Assembly: GCF_037076345.1 (NCBI RefSeq)
Contig: NZ_AP024702.1
Coordinates: forward strand, 868,001 to 932,000
DNA length: 64,000 nt
Source: Haloferula helveola
Lineage (GTDB): Bacteria; Verrucomicrobiota; Verrucomicrobiia; Verrucomicrobiales; Akkermansiaceae
Direction of reading: 5' to 3'
Shown: piece after piece, positions 51,509 through 60,134 of the stretch
Position numbering within the stretch: the stretch's first letter is position 1
Layout: each line of letters begins with the position of its first letter
Position numbers and translations under genes: made by a program
The notes under the pieces: generated by a model
The model's input: only the letters and a program-made list of their open reading frames with translations
The model's database searches: none
Told to the model about the DNA's origin: nothing

Positions 51509-54406
51509 ATGAAGTCTGGATTCGCGATCGCCCTCGCCCTCTCCCTGGCCACCACATCTCACGCAGGTGTGACCTATGTGGACGCCACCCTGGCCAACAC
51601 CGACAACGCCTCAGGAGGAGGCGATGCCACGTGGGCCGATGGCGATGACGGAACTACTGGAGGAACCGTAGCCGACGGCTCCGCCACCAATGACGGCCTG
51701 TGGCGCTTTCGATCGGCCCAGGGAAATGGCGGCATCTGGGAAGCCACGAGCGGCAGCGCCGTGGCGGAGGACTGCGCCGAGATCGCGGTATCGGTCGCCG
51801 TTCCCAATGAACTCTACAACGTCTACGTTTTCTACTACCCGGTCACCACGTCCGGCGACTTTCCGATCCGGGCCGGTTTTTCACCTTCTCCGAATACCAA
51901 CCCGATCTTCGACCGGGCCGGAGCCAAAGGAACCGCCGGACAGGACGCCGCGACGCTGAGCTTCGATGTCGCCCCGCCGAGCGGTGGCGAGAGCCGCACG
52001 CTGCTCTACGGCCTGATCGGACAGGTCGAGGTGACCGACGGGTCGCTGGAGGTCTTCATCGACGACTTTCCCGCCTCCTCCACGGGCACTTCCAACGACC
52101 GGACCTGGTTCGCAGGCATCGGCTACGAAGTCGGCACACCGCCACCCGCGCCGGATCCGCCCGACCAGATCGAGGGCACGCTCATCTCCATCGACCCCGA
52201 CGCCGCGTGGACATGGTACACCGACGAACGGGCGATCATCGACTTCCCCCGCCTGATTGCCGGAGGAGTTCGGGGAAAGGACTGGTTCGGCTCGGTCGGC
52301 GACATCGTCGGCACCCAGTTCGATCTCACGACCGGCCAGCGGACGCCCTTTCTCCTCGGCCCTCCACCGATCAAGGAACCCTCCAACATCGGCTCGGGCG
52401 ATACCGCCGAGGACAAGGACGATCACAACACCGCGGCGTTCATCAGGCTTCCCGACGGCCATTACGTCAGCGCCTGGTCATCGCACTCGGAGAACAACGA
52501 GATCCACATCCGGCGTTCGACCAACCCCGGCGACGCGACCGCATGGGACCCGGAGCAAATCTACGAGCGAAGTGTGGCCGATGGAGCGAGCGAGCCCAAC
52601 GACGTCACCTATCACAACCTGATCTACCTCAGCGCCGAGGGCACCGGACAAGGGCGGCTCTACAACTTCTTCCGCAACGATCTCGCCGACAGTTGGGACC
52701 GCTGGTTCATCTACTCGGACGATCTGGGTGTCACTTGGAACTGGGGCGGCAGGCACACCGGTCAGGACGACCCGGAAATTCGGCCTTACCCGAAGTATGC
52801 CACCAACGGCGTCGACACGATCTGGTGGATCTCGTCGGAGGACAACTCGGGGCAGAACATCTGGTCGGGCTACATCAAAGACGGCGGCAACCACAAGATG
52901 GACGGATCGATCGTGGACGCCGACATCTTCGACAACAGCGCCTCACCGGTCGGCTCCTACACCTCCGTCATGATGAGTGGCGACCTCGACGACGGGACTT
53001 CGATGGAAGAACTGTGGCCGCGCGACCTCGAGTATGACGCCGCGGGCAATCTCGCCGGGACATGGCGGGCGAATGGCAACGGATCGAGCACCGACCTCCG
53101 CCAGTTCTACGGCCACTGGGATCCCGTAGGCGGGACATGGATCGTGAACCGCCTCTGTTTCACCGGCGACTTCAGCGTGACGCTCCAGCAGGACGGCAGC
53201 ACTCCCCACCGCGGCACGCCGCTTTCCGCCATCAACCCGAAGAATGCCAACGTCTGCTTCTTCAGCGCGAATGCCGATCCGGCGACCGGTGCGCCATTGG
53301 TTTCGCAAGCCGACGGCCGGCGCAACTTCGAGATCTTCCGCGCCGAAACCAGCGATAGCGGAGCGACCTGGCAGTACACCCAGATCACCCGCGATTCGTC
53401 GTGCCACAACTTCCGCGTGTCGGTCGTGCCATGGGACGAGGACAATACCTGCGTCATGTGGATGCGCGGCTATTACGACCGCTGGTTCTTCAACGCCAAC
53501 AACAACGGCTGGGACTGCGCGCTCGTCGCGTGGCTGGACCGTCCCTCCGAGTCTTCCGCGCCACTCCTCCACTACACCGACGCCGATCTGACGAACACGA
53601 CGCTGGCCGACGGGAGCCCGCTTACGACCTACACCACCAGCAGCAGCAGCGCCGGAGCAGACGACAACCAGTGGCACCTCCGGACGAACCCGTCGCTTGG
53701 CAACAACGGCACGATCTTCACCGCCAACGAATCCGTTCCGTATGCCGAGGACTGCCCGGTTCTGAAGACGACCGTCCCGGGAGTGGCTCCGGGAACCTAC
53801 GACGTCTTCGCCTGCTTCTGGTCTCTCTCCAACGACGACTTTGACCTCATGGCCGGTCTGACTGAGGACTCGCTCGCCTTTTTCCAAAGGAAGTCCTCCC
53901 AACACGCGCCGGCTTCGGAGTTCGACACCACGGTGCTCGACTCGGAATCCAGCCGTCGCCTTTACCGAGGCTATGTCGGCCGGGTTACTCTTCCAGCCGC
54001 CGGATCGGTCGAAGTGTTCGTCGATCAGTTCGCCAACGACGCCGACACCAACAGCCGGACTTGGTACGACGGCATCGCCCTGCAGCAGGTCGGCAGCGAC
54101 GACGATGATTCGGACAGCGATGGGCAGGCCGACTCCGACGAGGTCGTGGCGGGAACGGATGCATTCGACGGCGGTGACTTCTTTGCCATCGACACTTTCA
54201 GCGAACCGGACGGCGGACCGGTCGACCTCGACCTGTCCGGAAAAGCTGGCCGCATCTACCAGCTCTGGCGTTCGACCGACCTCATCACCTGGACCCCCGT
54301 CGGCCCCGCGACCGATCCGCTCGCCGCCGACGGACCCGTCTCGCTTTCCGATCCATCGCCTCCGGCCGTCCGGGCGTTCTACCGCGCCAGCGTAAGCCTT
54401 CCCTGA
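51509..54406 (+). CDS. Secreted BNR-propeller protein flanked by two copies of an unknown module
   Basis: A 965-residue protein with signal peptide MKSGFAIALALSLATTSHA. The first ~190 residues and a stretch near 690-860 are two copies of the module found in the neighbouring genes (N-terminal copy: VTYVDATLANTD ... LWRFRSAQGNGGIWEA ... VYVFYYPV ... DDFPASSTGTSNDRTWF). Between them, about 225-680, lies a BNR-type (PF15892-like) propeller starting WTWYTDERAIIDFPRLIAGG; two Asp-box motifs (SDDLGVTW and TSDSGATW) are visible. Related propellers act as polysaccharide lyases or carbohydrate-binding units, but catalysis cannot be assigned here. A short calcium-binding repeat (DSDSDGQADSDE) and a verrucomicrobial C-terminus follow. 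It lacks PEP-CTERM. Confidence 0.85.
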   Translation: MKSGFAIALALSLATTSHAGVTYVDATLANTDNASGGGDATWADGDDGTTGGTVADGSATNDGLWRFRSAQGNGGIWEATSGSAVAEDCAEIAVSVAVPNELYNVYVFYYPVTTSGDFPIRAGFSPSPNTNPIFDRAGAKGTAGQDAATLSFDVAPPSGGESRTLLYGLIGQVEVTDGSLEVFIDDFPASSTGTSNDRTWFAGIGYEVGTPPPAPDPPDQIEGTLISIDPDAAWTWYTDERAIIDFPRLIAGGVRGKDWFGSVGDIVGTQFDLTTGQRTPFLLGPPPIKEPSNIGSGDTAEDKDDHNTAAFIRLPDGHYVSAWSSHSENNEIHIRRSTNPGDATAWDPEQIYERSVADGASEPNDVTYHNLIYLSAEGTGQGRLYNFFRNDLADSWDRWFIYSDDLGVTWNWGGRHTGQDDPEIRPYPKYATNGVDTIWWISSEDNSGQNIWSGYIKDGGNHKMDGSIVDADIFDNSASPVGSYTSVMMSGDLDDGTSMEELWPRDLEYDAAGNLAGTWRANGNGSSTDLRQFYGHWDPVGGTWIVNRLCFTGDFSVTLQQDGSTPHRGTPLSAINPKNANVCFFSANADPATGAPLVSQADGRRNFEIFRAETSDSGATWQYTQITRDSSCHNFRVSVVPWDEDNTCVMWMRGYYDRWFFNANNNGWDCALVAWLDRPSESSAPLLHYTDADLTNTTLADGSPLTTYTTSSSSAGADDNQWHLRTNPSLGNNGTIFTANESVPYAEDCPVLKTTVPGVAPGTYDVFACFWSLSNDDFDLMAGLTEDSLAFFQRKSSQHAPASEFDTTVLDSESSRRLYRGYVGRVTLPAAGSVEVFVDQFANDADTNSRTWYDGIALQQVGSDDDDSDSDGQADSDEVVAGTDAFDGGDFFAIDTFSEPDGGPVDLDLSGKAGRIYQLWRSTDLITWTPVGPATDPLAADGPVSLSDPSPPAVRAFYRASVSLP

Positions 54407-54425
54407 ACCAAAATACCCACCTGAC

Positions 54426-56846
54426 ATGAAACTACCCGTCCTTGCAGCCCTGACCACGACGCTGATCACCTCGCTATCCGCCCAAACTGTCCTCGAGTGG
54501 GCGCTTTCCGAGACCAGCCCGAATCCGGATGTCGACGACACGCCGTCGCTCGGTGGCACGCTCGCCGTGCCGATCGTCGGGGACGCGTCCGACGGTGATG
54601 CCGACTCATCGGCCCTGATCGGGCGCTTCACACCGGTCACGCTGGCCGCCGAAAACGACTCCATCACGATCAGCTACGATGTGATCTTTATCGGAGGCTT
54701 CGGGTCAGGCGCGGCCAACGCCGACTTCCGCTGGGGGCTTTTCAACAGTCAGGGAACCAGCTTCACCGGCGAAGAGGCCGACCTCTCGGGCTGGACCGGA
54801 GCCTACGCTTTCAACTCGGGTTCCACGATCAACGACGCCGACATCTACGTCCGCGACACCGTCAACACGGACCGCTTCTACGTCAGCGCCGGGGCAACGG
54901 ACATCACCGGCGCTTCGGACTTCGCCAACCAGGACTTCGATTCCGACGGTGTGATCTATACCGCGACCCTGACCATCACCCGCCTGGCCGGAGACGTGAT
55001 GGACATCGCCGCCACCCTCACCGGTGACGACGGCTACAGCTTCAGCCTTGGCGGCCAGGAAACCGTAAACGCCGAGTTCACCTTCGACCGGATCGGATTC
55101 TGGATTAACTCGCTCTCGGCGGACCAGGTCGCCTTCAAGGAAAGCTCCGCTCCGGACTCCACCGACGGCGACTCCATCCCCGACCTTGAGGAAGTCCGCT
55201 GGTTCACGAACCTGACGGCCGCCGACGACAGCTCGAACTCGGATGGCGACGCGCTTTCGGATCTCGATGAGATCACGGTGACCTTCACCGACCCGACCGA
55301 TGCCGGCGACCCTCCGCCGCAGTTGCCCGCCCTGTTCGTCGACTTCAATGCCGACGGCACGGCCGGACAGATCGGACCCAACTCCGAGACCGACTACGTC
55401 GCCTACACCGCCCCTCACGAATCGAACTCGATCGACGATCCCGCAGGCCTCGACTTCCCCGTCTTCGGCACCACGGTGAACCTCGCAGTGGACTACACCG
55501 ACGACGATGACTTCACGGCGTTTCCCGTGACGGTCAAACAGATGATCGGCCGCGACAACACCGCCACCGCCGCCTACGACGGGACCATGGCCGAACTGAT
55601 GCGCGACTGGGTGGGAATCGACTCTCGCGCTGCGGAGGGCGGCAACGGCCCGGTCGGCAACGCGTTCGGAACCCCGACCAACATGACCTTCACGCTCACC
55701 GGAATCCCGGCCGGCGACTACGAATACCGCGCCTACCACCACGACGTGGCGAACATCGAGGGGAATTTCGAACTGACGATCACGGATGCGACCCGCACCA
55801 ACACCTCGCTCGGCAATTTCCAGATGACCGCCAGCGCACCCACGGAGGGCAACCCGGTGTATGACGCCACCGGCAACAAGGGCACCGCGGGAGTCGATGC
55901 GGGCACACTCACCTTCGCAGCCGGTGAGGAACCACCAACCGGTGGTGAAACACGGACACTCCTCGGTGCCAACATCGGACAGGCCGTCGTGTCGGGAGGA
56001 ACGCTCGAAGTCTACCTCGACGACTTCCCCGCATCCCTGACTGGAACTTCCAACGACCGCACCTGGCTCCAGGGCATCGGCTACATGTCGACCAGCGGAT
56101 CGGAGATCACCTATGTCGATGTCACCCTGCTCAACACCGACATCGTCGGTGGCGGTGCCGACTCCCTCTGGGCCGACGGCGACGACGCCACGACCGGAGG
56201 CACGATAACGGACGGCTCGGCGACCAACGACGGTCTGTGGCGCTTCCGATCCGCGCAAGGCAATGGCGGCATCTGGGAGGCCACCGGTGGCAGTTCCGTC
56301 GCGGAAGACTGCGTGGAGATCGTCACCAGTGTCGCGGTCCCCGATGACACCTATGACGTTTATGTCTTCTACTACCCGGTCAACGGCACGGGCGACTACC
56401 CGGTCAGGGCCGGACTGACGAGTGGCGCCCCGGTTCCGTCCAATCCGGGAACCGGCAACCCACCTTCGGCCCTGGCCTCGACCCTCACGATTCCCTTCAC
56501 CTCCGACGGAAACCCAGTCGTCTTCACCTACCGCGTCTATGAGGAACCCGGTAGCGAAGCCCTCAGCGTGGTGGGCGTGAACGGATTCGAAATCACCGAG
56601 GCGGTTGCCGGCGGCGACCTACAGGTCACCTCCATCACGAAGGTCGGCAACAATATCACCCTCACGTGGATTTCGGCGCCCGGAGCCAATTACGACATCA
56701 TGGCCGGTATCGACCTCGTCGGCTTCCCCACCCTCGCCGCGGACAACATCGCGTCGCAGGGAACCACCACCACCCACACTTTCGCCGTGCCTGCCGGCCT
56801 CCTGGCGGAACCTGCCGTGTTCTTCGTCGTCCAGGACGCCCCGTGA
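54426..56846 (+). CDS. Secreted multidomain protein with rearranged module halves
   Basis: An 806-residue exported protein (signal peptide MKLPVLAALTTTLITSLSAQ). Its first ~230 residues are beta-rich with no recognised family. A calcium-binding-type stretch (STDGDSIPDLEEV, SNSDGDALSDLDE) follows. Residues about 300-555 contain a variant first half, then the second half of the shared module (GTAGVDAGTLTF, GETRTLLGANIGQAVVSGG, DDFPASLTGTSNDRTWL). Residues about 560-665 hold the first half of the module again (ITYVDVTLLNTD, LWRFRSAQGNGGIWEA, VYVFYYPVNG). The order of halves is therefore reversed relative to the upstream gene. It starts 20 bp after that gene, so they are co-transcribed. The C-terminus is a typical verrucomicrobial beta-sandwich end without PEP-CTERM. 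Confidence 0.83.
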   Translation: MKLPVLAALTTTLITSLSAQTVLEWALSETSPNPDVDDTPSLGGTLAVPIVGDASDGDADSSALIGRFTPVTLAAENDSITISYDVIFIGGFGSGAANADFRWGLFNSQGTSFTGEEADLSGWTGAYAFNSGSTINDADIYVRDTVNTDRFYVSAGATDITGASDFANQDFDSDGVIYTATLTITRLAGDVMDIAATLTGDDGYSFSLGGQETVNAEFTFDRIGFWINSLSADQVAFKESSAPDSTDGDSIPDLEEVRWFTNLTAADDSSNSDGDALSDLDEITVTFTDPTDAGDPPPQLPALFVDFNADGTAGQIGPNSETDYVAYTAPHESNSIDDPAGLDFPVFGTTVNLAVDYTDDDDFTAFPVTVKQMIGRDNTATAAYDGTMAELMRDWVGIDSRAAEGGNGPVGNAFGTPTNMTFTLTGIPAGDYEYRAYHHDVANIEGNFELTITDATRTNTSLGNFQMTASAPTEGNPVYDATGNKGTAGVDAGTLTFAAGEEPPTGGETRTLLGANIGQAVVSGGTLEVYLDDFPASLTGTSNDRTWLQGIGYMSTSGSEITYVDVTLLNTDIVGGGADSLWADGDDATTGGTITDGSATNDGLWRFRSAQGNGGIWEATGGSSVAEDCVEIVTSVAVPDDTYDVYVFYYPVNGTGDYPVRAGLTSGAPVPSNPGTGNPPSALASTLTIPFTSDGNPVVFTYRVYEEPGSEALSVVGVNGFEITEAVAGGDLQVTSITKVGNNITLTWISAPGANYDIMAGIDLVGFPTLAADNIASQGTTTTHTFAVPAGLLAEPAVFFVVQDAP

Positions 56847-56925
56847 CTTCCGCGTCCTTCCTCCGACAGAATCCGCCCGGTTGAAGGTCATTGAACGGGG
56901 CGGATCCGGAGGCTATAGCGGACGG

Positions 56926-57975
56926 ATGAATGAAGAGAAGCTTCACGGGCTCGTCGGCAGGATTCTTCAGGACCTTGGTGGGGCGTTCAGCGTTCCGCTG
57001 GTCCAAATCGGTGAGCGTCTCGGTCTCTACAAGGCCCTTTCCGAGAGCGGGCCGCTGACGTCGGAGGACCTGGCCGGAGCAACCGGCCTGAGCGAGCGCT
57101 ATCTCAGGGAGTGGCTTTCCGCGATGTCGGCATCGGGCTACATCGACTACGATGCCGACGCACGGAAGTTCTCGATGAGCCCCGAGCAGGCGTTCATCCT
57201 GGCCCAGCCCGACAGTCCTTTCTACCTCGCCCCTGCCTTCGGCGCCGCCGCCGCCTTCCACGGGAACCTCGAGAAAGTGTGCGACGCGTTTTCCAGCGGT
57301 GAAGGCGTTCCGTGGGGAGACCAGTCCGAGTGCCTGTCGTGCGCGGTCGCGCGCTTCTTCCGTCCGGGCTACCACAATCACCTCGTTCAGGAGTGGCTTC
57401 CCGCTCTTGAGGGTGTCGTCGCCAAGTTGGAAGCCGGCGCCGACGTCGCGGACATCGGTTGCGGCCACGGCCTGTCCACCGTGATCATGGCCAAGGCCTT
57501 CCCGAATTCCCGTTTTGTCGGCTACGACTACCACCCGCCGTCGATCGAGGAGGCAACACGGCACGCCGCCGAGCACGACCTTGAGAACCTCAAGTTCGAA
57601 GTCCATCAGGCGAAGGACCTTCCGGGCTCCTTCGACCTCGTGACCCTCTTCGATTGCCTTCACGACCTCGGCGACCCGGTCGGTGCGATGCAATCGATCG
57701 GTCGGGCCCTGAAGCCCGACGGCACATGCATGATTGTCGAGCCGATGGCCGGCGATTCCCTGACCGAGAATCTCAACCCGGTTGGTCGCTTGTATTACTC
57801 CGCCTCCACCATGGTGTGCGTACCAACCTCGCTTTCCCAAGAAGTCGGCGTCGCCCTCGGGGCGCAGGCCGGGGAGTCCCGGCTCCGCGAAGTCATTGTC
57901 GACGGCGCCGGTTTCTCCACTTGCCGCCGTGCGGCCGAAACGCCCTTCAATCTGATCCTCGAAGCGAAGCCATGA
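56926..57975 (+). CDS. Class I SAM-dependent methyltransferase with winged-helix N-terminus
   Basis: A 349-residue enzyme. The N-terminal ~85 residues form a winged-helix-like dimerisation domain (LGLYKALSESGPLTSEDLAGATGLSERYLREWL, given here only in part), as in O-methyltransferase-like and Rv2258c-type proteins. The SAM-binding domain follows: VADIGCGHGLSTVIMAK (about residue 170), an acidic strand FVGYDYHPPS, and LVTLFDCLHDLGDP. The substrate is a small molecule and cannot be named. There is no signal peptide. The ATG at 56926 is chosen because the frame upstream overlaps the end of the secreted-protein gene. It is probably transcribed from its own promoter in the 79-bp gap. Confidence 0.88.
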   Translation: MNEEKLHGLVGRILQDLGGAFSVPLVQIGERLGLYKALSESGPLTSEDLAGATGLSERYLREWLSAMSASGYIDYDADARKFSMSPEQAFILAQPDSPFYLAPAFGAAAAFHGNLEKVCDAFSSGEGVPWGDQSECLSCAVARFFRPGYHNHLVQEWLPALEGVVAKLEAGADVADIGCGHGLSTVIMAKAFPNSRFVGYDYHPPSIEEATRHAAEHDLENLKFEVHQAKDLPGSFDLVTLFDCLHDLGDPVGAMQSIGRALKPDGTCMIVEPMAGDSLTENLNPVGRLYYSASTMVCVPTSLSQEVGVALGAQAGESRLREVIVDGAGFSTCRRAAETPFNLILEAKP

Positions 57976-58000
57976 ATGACTACGCTGGCTGACTCCGGCG

Positions 58001-58033
58001 CAAAAAAGGCCGGTGCCCGCAAAGGCACCGGCC
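58001..58033 (-). terminator. Rho-independent terminator of the outer-membrane barrel gene
   Basis: A perfect 10-bp stem (GGCCGGTGCC / GGCACCGGCC) at 58008-58033, followed on the minus strand by six T residues. It lies 19 bp past the stop at 58052 and also separates the convergent methyltransferase gene. Confidence 0.92.
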
Positions 58034-58051
58034 GGAGAAAGCCGAACCGGC

Positions 58052-58711
58052 TCAGAAGTTGAATCGGATTCCCAACTCGCCGAGGAAGTCGTCCTCAAGC
58101 GGCTGGACGCCGATCGGGCTGTACATGATATCGCCGTCATCGATGTGGATCCACCGTGCTCCACCGTAGATCTCGAAGTGTTCGGTCACATCGAACACCA
58201 ACCCGGTGAAAACCTGGGCGGCGAACACCTCGTCACTGTCACCCGTAGAAACAGGCGCTGCCGGCGAACCGATCGCGGTCAAGGTGGCGTCGTAATCCAC
58301 AAACGCGATTCCGACACCGGCACCGATGTAGAAGTTGAGCCGGTTCGCGATCATCCGCTCGTACTTGTAGTTGAGCGTGACCGGAACGATCTCAATGTCA
58401 CTGGTCAGGCCGAGCCGTACCCGGAAGTCGCCCACGAAGATCGGCTGGGAGAGATAGGTATCGTCCTTTTCCGTCCATCCGACCTCGAGAAACAGCGCGT
58501 GGCTGGAGATGTCGTTGCATGACTTCTCGATCCCGAGATGGGCGTGATACATCGGCTCCTCGAAATCAAAGAGGTAACCCGCACTCCCGCCGATGAACCA
58601 GTTCCAGAGGGCAGGCTCTGGCGGTGGCGGTGGCGGGATGACCTCTTTCGCACTCGGTCCGGCGAACACCGGACCACACATCATTGCTGCAAGCACTAGC
58701 ACCCTTTTCAT
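58052..58711 (-). CDS. Outer-membrane beta-barrel protein
   Basis: A 219-residue protein with signal peptide MKRVLVLAAMMCGPVFA, a short Pro-rich linker (IPPPPPPEP) and an eight-stranded-barrel-like body. Alternating strands are visible (WFIGGSAGYLF, VRLGLTSDIEIVPVTLNYKYER, LNFYIGAGVGIAFVDYDATL, FEIYGGARWIHIDD) and the last residue is an aromatic Phe in LGIRFNF, typical for recognition by the barrel-assembly machinery. It may be a small porin or structural protein. The ATG at 58711 has AGGAG just upstream. The terminator at 58001-58033 ends the transcript. Confidence 0.85.
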   Translation of the reverse strand: MKRVLVLAAMMCGPVFAGPSAKEVIPPPPPPEPALWNWFIGGSAGYLFDFEEPMYHAHLGIEKSCNDISSHALFLEVGWTEKDDTYLSQPIFVGDFRVRLGLTSDIEIVPVTLNYKYERMIANRLNFYIGAGVGIAFVDYDATLTAIGSPAAPVSTGDSDEVFAAQVFTGLVFDVTEHFEIYGGARWIHIDDGDIMYSPIGVQPLEDDFLGELGIRFNF

Positions 58712-58833
58712 AGCTCCTAACCTTTCACTCCCATCGCAGTGAGAACTCAAGAACAAACAGCGGTTGACCTCGCCCACGCCTCCAAACCCGTTGAATTCGC
58801 GACGAATCGGCATCCGTTCACCCAAAAAACGCG

Positions 58834-59628
58834 CTAGCGGAAAGGATCGCCCTCGGCGGGTTTTCTCGCCGCTTCGTCGGTGAATTTACCCTCCCTGAGG
58901 AAAGCCATCAGCTCGTCCCCGAACTCATCCAGCCGGTAGTAGATCTCGTCGTGATGAAGAAAGACGTAGATCCGGTCGTCGTGCTCCTGCCCGAATGATT
59001 CCGGAGTCCATGATCGGGCCCCGTCGTAAACCACCTGGTCCCGGTGCCTCCGAACGTAGGGCGTGGCCCGGGTTTCGATGATCATTGCGATCTTCCGGTC
59101 TCCCTTCGCCAGTTCGGGATAGGGCGTGTCGCGCATGTCCTTCACCGCCTCGCCGAAGATGAGGTTCACGATGCGGGGCATGTTTTCGAGATAGATCCGC
59201 GGCGCCTGCTCCTGCAGCGGGCTGCGGTTGTAAACCACGGTCTCGAGATTGGGAAACGGCTGGTCGCCGAGATACTTGTTCAAGCTCCACCCGCCCATGA
59301 CATGGACGAAGGCGTGGACCTTGCGGTATTCCTTGAGCCTGTGTTCCGAGATAAAGGCCTCGAGATTCGCAACACTACCGTCCAGCCCGTCGCGGGACAC
59401 GTAGTCCGGGATGAAGACGTCGTATCCATGCCCGGGATAGAAGCGCTTCGCCGCCCGGTGACCCCGAAGGCTGTTGCGCAGCCCCGGCAACACCAGCAGC
59501 GCTTCCTTTTCCGATCGCGGAACGGCGGGGTCGGTCGAAACAAAAGTCGGAGCACAGCCCGCAAGCAGACCCGCTACGAGCAACCCGAGCATACCCCTCA
59601 TCCACCGCCTGCCGCTTCTTCCCGCCAT
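58834..59628 (-). CDS. Lipoprotein resembling an alpha/beta hydrolase without its nucleophile
   Basis: A 264-residue lipoprotein: n-region MAGRSGRRWMRG, hydrophobic core LLVAGLLAGC with the lipobox cysteine at about residue 25. The body has an alpha/beta-hydrolase-like opening (LLVLPGLRNSLRGH ... GYDVFIPDYVSRDGLDGS), but the nucleophile elbow that should read GxSxG is FVHVMGGWS, with Val in the serine position. A histidine-rich tail (IYVFLHHDEIYYRLDEF) is kept. It may be a binding or scaffolding relative. The ATG at 59628 overlaps the upstream stop (TGATG), so the two genes are coupled. Confidence 0.75.
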   Translation of the reverse strand: MAGRSGRRWMRGMLGLLVAGLLAGCAPTFVSTDPAVPRSEKEALLVLPGLRNSLRGHRAAKRFYPGHGYDVFIPDYVSRDGLDGSVANLEAFISEHRLKEYRKVHAFVHVMGGWSLNKYLGDQPFPNLETVVYNRSPLQEQAPRIYLENMPRIVNLIFGEAVKDMRDTPYPELAKGDRKIAMIIETRATPYVRRHRDQVVYDGARSWTPESFGQEHDDRIYVFLHHDEIYYRLDEFGDELMAFLREGKFTDEAARKPAEGDPFR

Positions 59629-60074
59629 CACATCATCTGATTCCCTCCGGTGATCTTCAGCCAGTTGAGTACGATCGATCCGATCGCGATCACCACCGCG
59701 CCAATTCCCATGCGGATCAGTCCGGGCTTCCAAGCCTCGAACAGAATGGCCCGATTCCGTCCACCCGCCGATCGTCGGGAATCCGCACCCGGATCGGTCT
59801 TCAGTCGCTTGAGATTCTCCACCATTTCCGGGGAACCCCAGACCCGGAATGTGTCGCGGACAAACACCGCCCCGCCCCAGACAAAGACACCGGTTCCCAA
59901 CAGCACGATCGGGAAACCGACGAGGTTGAAGAGCATCTCGGCCGTCCGCCCCGCACGGTGGAGCGGCAGGATTGTTTCCACCACGAACGACACGACCATC
60001 GCCGCCACCAGACCGCCACCAACGATCCAGCCAACCATTCCGGCGGACTTCGGTTTTGCCTCCTGCCCTCCCAT
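59628..60074 (-). CDS. Small membrane protein of unknown function
   Basis: A 148-residue protein with three hydrophobic helices (about residues 13-36, 47-71 and 119-140) and a basic loop between helices two and three. No family was recognised. The ATG at 60074 is the first ATG; the TTG at 60077 precedes it by one codon. It is immediately upstream of, and translationally coupled to, the lipoprotein gene, suggesting that the two act together at the inner membrane or periplasmic face. Confidence 0.72.
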   Translation of the reverse strand: MGGQEAKPKSAGMVGWIVGGGLVAAMVVSFVVETILPLHRAGRTAEMLFNLVGFPIVLLGTGVFVWGGAVFVRDTFRVWGSPEMVENLKRLKTDPGADSRRSAGGRNRAILFEAWKPGLIRMGIGAVVIAIGSIVLNWLKITGGNQMM

Positions 60075-60134
60075 CAAACGTGAAGCTAGGGACGCCGCTC
60101 TCTTCCCTCAAGCTCCCGCTGCACGCCTTTCTAG

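Noticed and set aside
52943-56258. Two long minus-strand open frames (574 and 517 residues)
   Set aside because: Both are antisense to secreted-protein genes with signal peptides and repeated modules, and lack any domain signature.
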